From: Liolophura sinensis
Lineage: Eukaryota > Mollusca > Polyplacophora > Chitonida > Chitonidae
DNA length: 64,000 nt
Direction: 5' to 3'
NCBI RefSeq assembly: GCF_032854445.1
Contig: NC_088296.1
Coordinates: forward strand, 12,622,706-12,686,705
Part shown: positions 35,447-46,061 of the stretch, in pieces
Numbering within the stretch: position 1 is the stretch's first letter
Layout: each line of letters opens with the position of its first letter
Made by a program: the position numbers and the translations under genes
Notes under the pieces: model-generated
Seen by the model: the letters and a program-made list of their open reading frames with translations, nothing else
Database searches by the model: none
Told to the model about the DNA's origin: nothing

Positions 35447-38400
35447 ATGGACTTTGTCACTTGGTTTCTGGTGAGTGGACTCATCGCTCTTGTCATCGGC
35501 TACTTCTTGTCTGGACCTAATAACCTTCCACCTGGACCAAGGCCACTTCCGTTGCTAGGTAACACTCGCGACCTCCAAGATGGATCTCCTCACCTACTGT
35601 TCTATCAGTGGGCCAAGAAGTACGGGAACGTCATGCGGATTTACTATGGGACAAAGATGATGATCGTCCTCAGCGGTTACAAAGTCATCCATGGTAAGGG
35701 CTAATTTATAGCGCTAGTCCATTTCTCATTATAACATGTAAATGACGCAGTAATCATTTTTGTCCTGAACTCTGGTGAATAAATATATTAAAAAAAAACA
35801 AAAAAACGTGGCTCGCCGTGACTATCAGAGCTTTGACCAAGAAGTTCCCGTGTTCGAATCCAGCGCTCGCAATGGACTCCACATAGCTAGTTTTGTTCAG
35901 TCAAACTTTAAAATACGATTTTAGAGCTGATCAGTGATTTAAAAATTCAATTTACCGAAAATGAAGGTTTTAAATTTCCTTTGAATGGCATTGTACATTG
36001 TACACGTCGCAACCAGTTGGTTCCCTGAGGAATAAGATCGCATACGCAAATTGAGCTCTTGGATGAAACTGGGGTGCCTGGGGTAAACCACCGACCTTTG
36101 GCAAATTGCTGACGAACTTTCCCACATGTAACACATACATACATATACCCCTTATGGGTGGAAGTAAAATGGAAAAACGAACGCAAGACTTTACAAACAG
36201 CCAATCGAGATTTGTTCGCTTATTGAATTTTTCACTTATAAAATATCGGTAGGTAGAAGAAACCAGAGTCCACCGACGTTTGGCTGTTTACTGACGAGCT
36301 TTCCACATTTGACATCTAAATACGATATCAAACCTTCCTATTTTATGCCCTCGCATAAAATATTCTTGTTTGAACCACGGACATTCTATCTAATACCTCT
36401 ATATATATAGCGGTCGAATGCTGTGGTTATATTACAACAGCAATCACAACATAAAATAACTGACTGACTTTTGCGTTTTAGATTGTTTGGTGAAGAAGTC
36501 CCAAATCTTTGCCAACCGCCCTCCGCTCTACATTAATAACACTGTAACCGGTATAAACGGTGTGTCTCAGCTGAGGGTTGGGCGCCGCATGGTGGAACAG
36601 CGGAAGTTTGTCTACAATTGTCTACGAGAAGTCGGCCGGCTTGGGAAGATTGATCTGGAGAGGAAAATATTTGAGGAAATCGAGGTGAGTACAACACACT
36701 GGATGACGTGAAGCCGAGGCGAGTATAGCGTACTGGGTGGAGCGAAGCCGAGGTGAGTATAAGGTACTGGGTGGAGTGAAGCCTAGGTGAGTCCAAGATA
36801 CTGGGTGGGATGAAGTAGAGATGAGTACAATGTACTAGGTACAGTGAAGCCGAGGTGAGTACAAGGCACTGAGTCGAGTGAAGTACAGTTGAGTACAGCG
36901 TACTGGGGGGAGTGAAGCCGAGGTGAGTACAAGGTAGGCTACTAGGTGGAGTGAAGCCGAGGTGAGTACAGCGTACAGGGTGGCGTGAAGCGGAGGTGAG
37001 TACAACGTCCTGGGTGGATCATTATATTGACGCCGATGTCGTTGTGCATAGTAGTTGCAGCTTGATCCTGACAACATATGCGTCACCATGGTAACGTTGA
37101 CACAATGTCGCCATAGCTAGTTTGTATACCGGCCACATTTCACAAAGTAATGTTGCGACGACTTGAAGGACATATTTATTATAGTAATGTGCGTATGTCT
37201 GGGCTTTGTGTTGTCATGGGGTGCGTTCAATTCATCCATCTGACCCGAGGCAGATTCAGCGGCCACCGGAGGACACAGTGTGGTGTCCCAATGTTCCGGA
37301 AGTCGCGTCTAGTAGCGTGAGTTAAGATGCTACAATACACGCCACCGACTCGGCCGACGCCAGGATCGGTGGCGACAGTGGCGTCACTGGTCTCCTCCAG
37401 TGCCCAGTGGTCACTACCTCCTCCAGTGTCCTCCAAAGAGCGAATGGAACGGACCTAAGGGCGTAACGCCAGACGCAAGTTGCGACCGCCTCCCACACTG
37501 ACCCTTGTCCGACCCATATCCCTTATTACTAATCACGTTATCATGCAGACACACGGAAACGTCAGCTTTTTGACAGTTCAAGAAATCCCTTTAAATTCTT
37601 TTGTACGATTGTCTTCTCACGGGTTTTCATCAGTAGTTCTTGAAAAAATATTATGGAAACATGGTGCTTGTGCAACCAATTACTTCTGAGTATTATTAAA
37701 GATGTAAAAAGTGGTTTGTTGGCTGATTTTTCTTCAGGTGATGTTCCACGTTTTTGACGAGCTGAAGGAAAAGCCGTTTGACCCTCATGGGGTTATTTCC
37801 AAGGCCGTGGCTAACACCTTATCCAACATATGCTTCGGATTTAGGTATGCATAAGCATATAGCATAATATTTTATGTAATTCCCTATCTTAAGGAAACAA
37901 GGTGCTTGTGCAACCAATTACTTAACTGTAAGAAGTCAGCGACATCTTGACGTAATGTCACAGCCGAGCGTGAGTCAGCTAGATTCGAGCTCACAACCTC
38001 ACTGCCATTGGTTTTCGCCTTTTGATTCCAGGTTTGAGTACGACGACCCTCGATTCTTGAAGTTACTTGGCACGGTGCCAGCAGACGGAAGCGTGGTATT
38101 AACGGCGGATCTCCTTCAACATCTACCCATGCTGAGATTCTTACCCAAGTACAGGGACATGCTGAAAGCCGTCTTTGTGATGGCCGATAACTTCATAGGT
38201 AAGCTGAACAAAAAAAGGCTGGTCAAAACATACCAACTAAAGTATAACAGGTTCGAAACCAAAAGTGTTCATGGCACCCGTTGTCCAAAGATGAATGGGC
38301 CTTGTTTCACGTAATTTTCTTAGTTTAGTAAATTTCTCAGGTCGGTGGATTTTTTTCTTTTGTTTTGTCCGGCAGGGATTGTTTCTCGGTAGTTTAATAT

Positions 38401-41400
38401 TATCGTTAATCATTCTAAATTTTTTGGCATACCGACTTTCAACTGTGAATAAAAGTACTCAAATTACCCTCTGTGAATGTTTGGCAAAGCAATTCCTGTG
38501 GGAAACGACTGATGAAATAAAATCATACATTCAGTAGCACCGATATTATCTGAGAAAATGTAACATTTTCATACTTCCGAAATAAAATTAATGTTTTAAT
38601 GTGTATGGTATGTGTCTTATTTGTGTGGTAATTTGTGTCATTATTTCATGTTATTGTAAATATGAGATTCGTCTCCACGTTATTGCAGCTTAACTGTATG
38701 TAGGATATATCATGGAGGGTAAATGTTGTACTGATGAAACGAGGTGTACATTGTAAACAAAACTTGAAGTAAATGAATGGGTTGATTTCCCTCTTCAGGT
38801 GTAATCCGAGACGAAATCGACGAGCACGTAAAACGCTTCAAGCCCGAGAACGAGGCTTGTGACATCATTGACGCGTTTCTCCTGGAAATGCACAGGGCGG
38901 AAGTAAATGGTGACAAAGACTCGTCCTTTTCCCGTAAGTCAATGAGGATTCAGAACTGCATAAATGCGGAACGTTTATGTAAGGCAAAAACTCTTATGCA
39001 AGTATCGATAAATCTGTCATTTTGTTGGACGATTTAGTTATTCGATTTATTTATTTGTTTGGTGTTTTACGCAATACTCAAGAATATTTCACCTGTGCGA
39101 CGGCGGCGGCATTATAGTGGGAGGGAGCCGGGCAGAGGCCTTGGGAAACCCACGACCACCGGCAGGTTGCTGCCAGGAAAGTGGTTCTGGTCTAATGGTT
39201 AGAAGCGCTTGTGGAATTTGTAGATTCCTCTACTTTCACCTCATGCCTTGGTGATAATCACCCTGTGTACGGTCTAACCTTCGTTGAAAATCACTTGACT
39301 TCCACCATTATGGTGGGCATGCAGGAATTTCTGTACGTCACACGTGGAAAAGCTTGCCAGAAACTTGCCAAAGGTCACCGATTTACGTTTTGCGTTCCGA
39401 TATTCTCCATACATAAAACTGACGGCCATATAAGTGAAAAATCCAGTATAGCGTAGAGCAATAATCAAATAAATAACTAAATTAAAGCAGATAATGGGGC
39501 TTTTGATCAGTGATTGTGAATACCTGGACATATACAATTACCAACGGCAGATTAATTAAACACTCCTTTTAACTAATATACAGCAGCCTGCGGATGGTCG
39601 TTGGTTTCCCCCGGGCTGTGCCCGGTTTCCACCCACCATAATGCTGGCCGCCGTCGTATAAGTGAAATATTCTTGAGTACGGCGTAAAACACCAATCAGA
39701 TAAATAAAATAAATAAAAAAAAATGATATACACTTCAATGAATATGTCTTGGTGTGTTGCAGGCAAGCAAATGGAGTGGTTTGTAGGAGATTTGTTTATT
39801 GGAGGAAGTGCCTCTCCGACTTTCCAGTTGGTGTGGACTTTGGTACTGCTCGTGGCCAATCCGGAAGTTTACAAGAGAGTTGAGAACGAGATCGATGACG
39901 TCATAGGATCTGCTCGCCCGCCAAAGGCCAGCGATCGGTCAAAAATGCCTTACACAGGTTAAGACATGTTAAGAAAATGACCGACACATGCGTATTTAAA
40001 AAATGAACTCTACCAAGTAAACGAAGGACGTCATGCACCGTTAACAACCGCAAGTCCCTACCCTATAACTACCCTACAACCACTCGTTCTCATGGAAATA
40101 GATAAATTCTCTTGGTTTTTCAGTTTCAGGGTGCAGAGATCTCTAAAACAATATTCTTCGCGTGAAGCAAATATCCAGTATGACTCAGTTACATAAGTAA
40201 CTAATATTAACGAGGCTAAAGGAGCAACTGATTTTCTCATTTTGGTTTACATTTGAAAAGCAACGTTGTAATGTTAGGTCAATATACAAGGGCAGATCAC
40301 ATTTCCTGTGTTTGAGGAATGACTTTGGATGTTAGGAAAAGGGAGCGAATGATGGGTTTGAGTGATGTGGTTCATTGCAGTAATTCCAGACATTTTGTCT
40401 TTCAGAAGCCACAATCCTCGAGGTCCTGCGATATTCGTCCCCTGCGCCTTTGGGTGAGTATAAAAAACCGAAATAGTCACCATATCGAAGAGGAGCGTAA
40501 ATATACCTGTTGTCATCTAAGGGCATTTGCAGCCCAAAGTGATGCGGCTTGATGTATAGAGGTAAAGTACAACCGATAGTGGCTTGGAGACTAAAAGCTC
40601 ACTGGCAAAGAGAAGCCAGGCATGCAGGGGAAGAGTAATAGAGCAAGCATACTCCCCGGTTACATCTACCACTGCTACCACTAGTAATCCAGGGACAGGA
40701 ATTATATTCAACGCCAAGGTTAGCTGATCCACCAGAAAACAATGACAGGAAAAAAGAACAACGTTTTCTATAGCCTTTCTTTCTGTTATAGCTTCATACG
40801 GATTATATACATTTCGTCTCAACCAGGTTACTCACATGGTTTCATCGATCATTTAAAACGTCTCATTTCTGAACGTCCTCCCAAGAACCACTAGTGATGT
40901 ACTAACATTAAACAAGACCAAATGTTTCGCACGTAGTGAAAAGGTCAGACACGTTTACTGGTGACAGTGAGGTGAAGCTAGCACGGGAAGCAGCGCATGC
41001 CTTGTGTGGAATACATATAAAAAGGAGTCATAGGTCATTCACAACAATCAGTCATCCATTTAGCTGTTCACTCAACTCTTTCATTCCAGCCATCCCTCAT
41101 TGTACAACCGAGGAGGTCAAAGTTGAAGGTTACACAATTCCCGCCAATACTGTTGTCACTCCTAACCTCTTTTCCATCGATCGGGACCCTAAAACATGGA
41201 AACACCCATTTGAATTTTACCCCGGGCATTTTCTGGACGAGGATGGCTCATTCCACAGACCTGAGGCATTTCTGCCATTTAGTGCAGGTATATATATCTT
41301 ACTATGAACATAAGTAAACATTGTGTGCCTTTGGGGACAATGAACTGTCGATGACGCTCGTGTGACGATTTCTACATCATGTGAAAATGATTGTAAGTAG

Positions 41401-42619
41401 CTTGCCAAAGATTGGTGGTTACCTCCGGGCACTCCCCGGGGACATGGGGGGATTTTCTCCAACCATGATACTGACCGCCATAGTATAAGCGAAAAAAATC
41501 TCGAGTCTGCCGTTGAACAACTATTAAACAAATATGGTTGCCTTAGCAGATGATGGTCAACCCTTGTACATTTTGGTTTGCAAACTGCAATGCACCTAGA
41601 AAGTACTTGGGAACAAGATTCAAGGAATATATTTGGTGGATGAGTCTCTTCCACCCTTGTTCTGGTGTAGTGTTTGTTTAAGCACTCCGGTTTCCTCCAC
41701 GCTTGTTCTGGTGTAGTGTTTGTCCGGACACTCCAGTTTCCTCCACCCTTGTTCTGGTGTAGTGTTTGTCCGGGCACTCCAGTTTCCTCCACCCTTGTTC
41801 TGGTGTAGTGTTTGTCTGGACACTCCGGTTTCCTCAACCCTTGTTCTGGTGTAGTGTTTGCCTGGGCACTCCGGTTTCCTCCACCCTGGTTCTGGTTTAG
41901 TGTTTGTCTGGGCACTCTGGTTTCCTCCACCCTTGTTCTGGTGTAGTGTTTGTCTGGGCACTCCGGTTTCCTACACCCTTATTCTGGTGTAGTGTTTCTC
42001 TTGGCATCCGGTTTCCTCCACCCTTGTTCTGGTTAAGTGTTTGTCTGGGCACTCTGGTTTCCTCCAGCCATAAACCTGATCACCAGTGTATAGCTGAAAA
42101 ACTCTTGTATAGCTGAAAAACTCGTGCATCTGACCCTCACTGTCTGAAATGGTTCGTTCCTACTCTTATACCCTTGACCAATGAGGTCCCGGGTTCGAAT
42201 CTAGCTCTGGTTGCTTTGGCTACAGTTTTAAGCCAGAAGGTGAATCAAATGACTGGAGAAGGGCGATGCTTCCTCAACCTATGAACCTAACAGCTGTCGT
42301 ATATATATAATGCGAAAATATTACATATATGACGTCGCAGCTTCAAATTCCAAACGACTTCAAGCATTGAACGTATTTTGTGGGTTTTTCGAAAGGATTA
42401 TTCCGGCCGGCACTCAGGGTTTTCTTTTTCCCTACAGGAACTCGAGTATGCCCAGGGGAAGCTTTGGCCAAATTGGAGATTTTTATTTTCCTAACATCCT
42501 TGCTCCAAAGATATCACTTCCGGTTGCCAGAGGGCGCTCCTCCACTTGACACGCGCCATGGTGAAACCAGCAACTACGTCCGGTTGCCGCGAGATCTCGT
42601 GGCCGTCAAGAGAACGTAA
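35447..42619 (+). CDS. Cytochrome P450, CYP2-type microsomal monooxygenase, 9 exons
   Basis: Haem-thiolate enzyme, probably anchored in the endoplasmic reticulum and fed electrons by P450 reductase (family knowledge). Exons: 35447-35693, 36482-36684, 37738-37844, 38032-38198, 38799-38933, 39763-39957, 40406-40453, 41090-41287, 42438-42619. They sum to 1482 bases, 493 codons plus stop, with every phase matching. Residues 1-22 are a membrane anchor, followed by the proline hinge PPGPRPLP at 28-35. The C-helix reads RMVEQRKF, with Met119 where CYP2 enzymes have Trp and Arg123 retained. The I-helix reads DLFIGGSASP (296-305), lacking the usual acidic-Thr pair. The ExxR helix is EVLR (357-360), the meander region has FYPGHFLDEDG, and the haem loop is FSAGTRVCPG (431-440) with Cys438 as ligand. 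The length, PGHF and CPGEALAKLE fit CYP2 clan members. Substrate unknown. An upstream in-frame ATG at 35339 would add 36 residues. Confidence 0.95.
35815..35880 (+). mobile_element. tRNA-like fragment, possible third SINE family
   Basis: GTTCGAATCC (B-box) at 35852-35861 preceded by TTTGACCAAGAAGTTCCC. A related segment with GGTTCGAATC is at 42192-42201. Neither folds to an obvious complete tRNA, so a SINE remnant is more likely than a tRNA gene. Confidence 0.35.
36060..36310. mobile_element. Two fragments of a third dispersed repeat family
   Basis: GATGAAACTGGGGTGCCTGG, GGTAAACCACCGACCTTTGG and GACGAACTTTCCCACATGT appear at 36061-36130, and a second partial copy follows at 36228-36310 (TTTTTCACTTATAAAATATC, AGAAACCAGAGTCCACCG). 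The order recurs elsewhere in the window. Confidence 0.55.
36685..37015 (+). repeat. 34-base minisatellite built from the P450 exon 2 splice donor, 9 extra copies
   Basis: Exon 2 ends GAAATCGAG followed by GTGAGTACAA. The intron then repeats GTGAGTACAAGGTACTGGG, TGGAGTGAAGCCGAG, so each unit recreates GAG followed by GTGAGT. Six copies after the true site keep a perfect GTGAGT; three carry one change. The array begins at the exon edge. Confidence 0.92.
39045..39178 (-). mobile_element. 5'-truncated family-1 SINE in P450 intron 5
   Basis: Tail, GTTTTACGCAATACTCAAGA, GACGGCGGCGGCATTATAGT and CACCGGCAGGTTGCTGCC are in order; the head is absent. Confidence 0.85.
39583..39722 (+). mobile_element. 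5'-truncated family-1 SINE in P450 intron 5
   Basis: GCCTGCGGATGGTCGTTGG, ACCATAATGCTGGCCGCC, GAGTACGGCGTAAAACACC and a tail of AATAAA repeats end about 40 bases before the acceptor of exon 6. It is in the opposite orientation to the copy at 39045. Confidence 0.9.
41398..42115. repeat. 46-base minisatellite, about 9 copies, with flanking dispersed-repeat pieces, in P450 intron 8
   Basis: From about 41645 to 42065 the unit is CACTCCGGTTTCCTCCACCC, TTGTTCTGGTGTAGTGTTTG, TCTGGG. The left flank (41398-41530) and right flank (42060-42115) are parts of a dispersed element with GGGCACTCC and TTTCCTCCA, the same words as in the unit. A 237-codon minus-strand ORF over the array is a by-product. Confidence 0.85.
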
Positions 42620-45600
42620 TTGAAGCTAAACTCATTAGCGTTTTAATTTGAACGTAGGAAGGTCTTAAATTATTTCGGCTTACGAGATATTCAAACAGGC
42701 AGATTGTGCTTAAACTGTTTGGTAGCAGTACTCGGCTATGAGATCTATTTGGGACTTTGGTGTAAAATTGAACTCAAATCATTCACACTAAACATAATGT
42801 ATATACTTGTGTAGTGGTGTAGTTAGTTATACTTAGCTGTATTTGCTAATCACATTTGAATATTTTATTTTATTATTATAAATTAGATTGTGTAAGTTTA
42901 TGTGACTTTCTTGCGTTGCTTTTTTTTTCTGTTGGCTGCTGGAATAAAACATAGATCAGTGTGCCTCGGTGAATGCTCCCTTGAAACATTTCGATTTCTG
43001 ACGTATCACAACTATAGTTTATCTCATGCATATTTATTGGTAACTAATTTAGTGAAAGTAATAAGTTTCATTAAATTAATTTTTTTTTTAATTATCGTAT
43101 AGGTATTTTTCTAAAATAATACAGATAGAAGAGGTGGACATCCCCACCTGGCCTGATGGATCTTTTGTTAGATCGGTGCATGGACTATTTTTGAATTAAA
43201 ATGACACATGTCAGTTAAAAATTTAGTTTTGAAATACAAGCTGACCAATTTTGAAAAAATTCTGTTGACTACTTTTGTAATAAAATTTTACCATATTTGA
43301 AATAAGATCCATTTTAGAAAAAAAATGACCAGTCATTGAACAAGTACATTATTGCGTTCCTTAGTCGGGAACCAGAGACCCACTCGTGATGCGTTTTATT
43401 TTTTGATCTTTGTATATTATATCAAGACTTCTGTAAGCATGTTTGGTGTAAGATGTCTTTTTCTACGCGAACAAGTAATGCTTTATAATGTTGTGCAATG
43501 AGTTGGTTGGACGTCATGTGGGGGGGGGGGGGGTAAAGTTATGTTTAAATTGCCTTGGATTAACACACTATATATAAACTACGAATACGAGAGATTCTTG
43601 TTTATTTTTAGTGTTGTGATATATTTACTGTATTAGGAATATACTCTGTTAAAAATATCTGTGTTCGCAAATATTATGTGCTTAAGAAATAATCTCCACG
43701 AAACTGTCCTCTAGCCCCGAGACCTAACACTCATGGCCCAATACATGTATTTAGGTGGTTTAAATGGACAAACTCTACATTCAAACTAACGTGGACTTCT
43801 GAAAACCTTTCTACCACTTTTCCATCATCTCATACGTGGGACATCGCACGTTCAGATTCATCGAGTCAAGATTATCCACGCAAGCTAACGTTTGAACAGT
43901 AAATAAGCATGGGATTATTGAATGTTAACTCATCTTACGGAAAACCTTTTTAGTATAAGCACATATACTTGTATGTAAAATACATGTAGGTCAGGGAAGG
44001 AAACTCTAATACAAACATTACACTGATCTATTTTATTCCACCTTTGTTTTATAGAAAACATGACATTGTTAAGAAAATGGAGGCTTCCATGTGTGTAAAT
44101 CTCAATATAAGATTATCCCAGCTGTGTTTAATACTAATCATTATCGGTATTATTGATTAGATTATTATTTTAACGCCATAGTCACTTTGATCACTTTTAC
44201 GAGGACTGAGTATATAGTGCGCCGTGTCTGGCGTGGCATGGCGTTCCAGGGAGGAACTATCACTTTATATACCCCTCCCCTCCCCCCAAATAAAAATAAA
44301 GTAAACAATTTTAATCTCGTTAGAATGACATATGCATATATTCGAATTGGTTACTTCCAAAGTCTGCAATGAAAGTCATGTGAGGTATGTTTGATTCGAA
44401 ATAAAATTCAGTGTTTAAACGGCTGGAGGAATACATACATTTGTTACATGTAACGTTGAGACAGTTGTTGTTTTTCTGTGTTATATCATATAGATTAGGT
44501 TATTTGTTTGAAAATCAATGTGGCCTTCAAAAGTATTCCTAAAACATTTTGACGGTGTCTGCTTGTCACCCAGATGATTCCTAGTCACCCAGATGACACC
44601 TAGATTCAGAATGCTGCCTCAATGGAATGACATGGGAAAGGCACCAAACATGACGCCGCGACATGTCACAATATACTGAATCAGTGTTTAGCCTATTCAG
44701 TAATAATGAGCACCAGACTATACCAAAGTATAAAGATTGCCGATTTTTAAAGTGAACTGCAAAAGTTTTTTTAACGATGGAAGTTATCAGGGTAAATACA
44801 TGGGGATGACTGTGTTGCATTTTTCTGTTATTTTGTAAACGTGTACGGAATTTGTAACTTTGTGTTTGGCAATAAATAATTCGCACATCTGGACAGTAGA
44901 TAATTTGCTTCACATGTCATGGCGGTTTGAGCGTGGTGACGTCAAAGTGGTCTTTTCTGGTTTAATGAAGGTCAAAAAACTGCTATACGTAGATGTATGT
45001 GTAAACATCGGTCATCACCAATAGCGTTATGAGGTCGTATGTAAACAAAGGGAGAAAAGCGATGTAGGCCTACATTTTCCCGTATTCAACGTAAGACGTT
45101 GAATAATTAAATAGATTTATACAGAAAAAACTTCATCAATTATTTTCACAAATTGTACTACAAAATAAAACAATTTGGGGGAAATTCGAAAGCGTTACAG
45201 TTCATCGTTAAGGCCTTCTGGCTGTGAATTCAAAGCCCTGACCACCCGCTTGACACAGGGACTCTCTCCTGACGACAGCCATCATTATATTACAAATGAC
45301 AGAAGTATGTAGCCTCCTTATGCTTACATCATATTAGAGACATGATATGTTATATCGCAGACAATGCATGTTTATATACGTTATCTAAGACGATTCGTAT
45401 AAATATAGGCGCATGTCTGTGAGACTAACATGCCCCAAAAATATCTGATCATAGACAGCTGAAAAAAATAAGACAATTTTCAAATTATTAAGGCTCCAAA
45501 AAACATAAATATCCCAACTCGTTTTAATGTCGGCAAAGACAAGCACGACTTTCAAGCGCTTACAGCGTAATGGTAAATCACGAACCTGATTGAAATCCCA

Positions 45601-46061
45601 CTGCACGCACGTCTGGTTTATTTACCTGTGCGGCTCTCGTAGACCACAGCCAGGTGACCTACTTTGATGTCTATCCCTAACAAAAGCGGTACGGGTTGAG
45701 CGAACAGGATGGTTGCGTACAAGCCATAGAGCATGTGACTGACTGGTAAATGAAGAAGTAGGCCTGTACCCGAATGACTAACCCAACAGGGGGCTTACCT
45801 GTCGTAGATACAGGTCTATCTATATCCTAGGAAGGTGCAAAGAGGAAATGACCCTTACTTCAGCGCTTCACGGCTCAGCCGGCAGTTAGTGTGACGCGAA
45901 ACTGGTCGAGAGCTGTACGTTGACGGTACACGGAACAAAACAGTAATATGTGACGACGGATGGTTCGTCCCTCTACATTTATTTTACCCACAGGTGACTG
46001 AATACGGGTTTACCTGGTTACATAGTGACTTTCATCAAACAGGGAGCTTTTAACGTCACAA
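42620..46061. other. Intergenic between P450 and ADAM10-like genes
   Basis: The P450 3' UTR occupies the first few hundred bases. A G-run of about 13 lies near 43519-43532. The rest is AT-rich with short ORFs only. The final 150-400 bases should hold the ADAM10-like promoter and 5' UTR, but no specific element stands out. Confidence 0.4.
42943..42948 (+). terminator. Likely polyadenylation signal of the P450 gene
   Basis: AATAAA lies about 325 bases after the P450 stop codon, a normal 3' UTR length, and is followed within 30-60 bases by GT-rich sequence. It is an obvious candidate; the cleavage site is not shown by sequence alone. Confidence 0.5.

Noticed and set aside
41217-41961. ORFs of 237 and 113 codons on the minus strand in P450 intron 8
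   Set aside because: They consist of the 46-base repeat unit plus antisense of P450 exon 8; no domain and no codon evidence.
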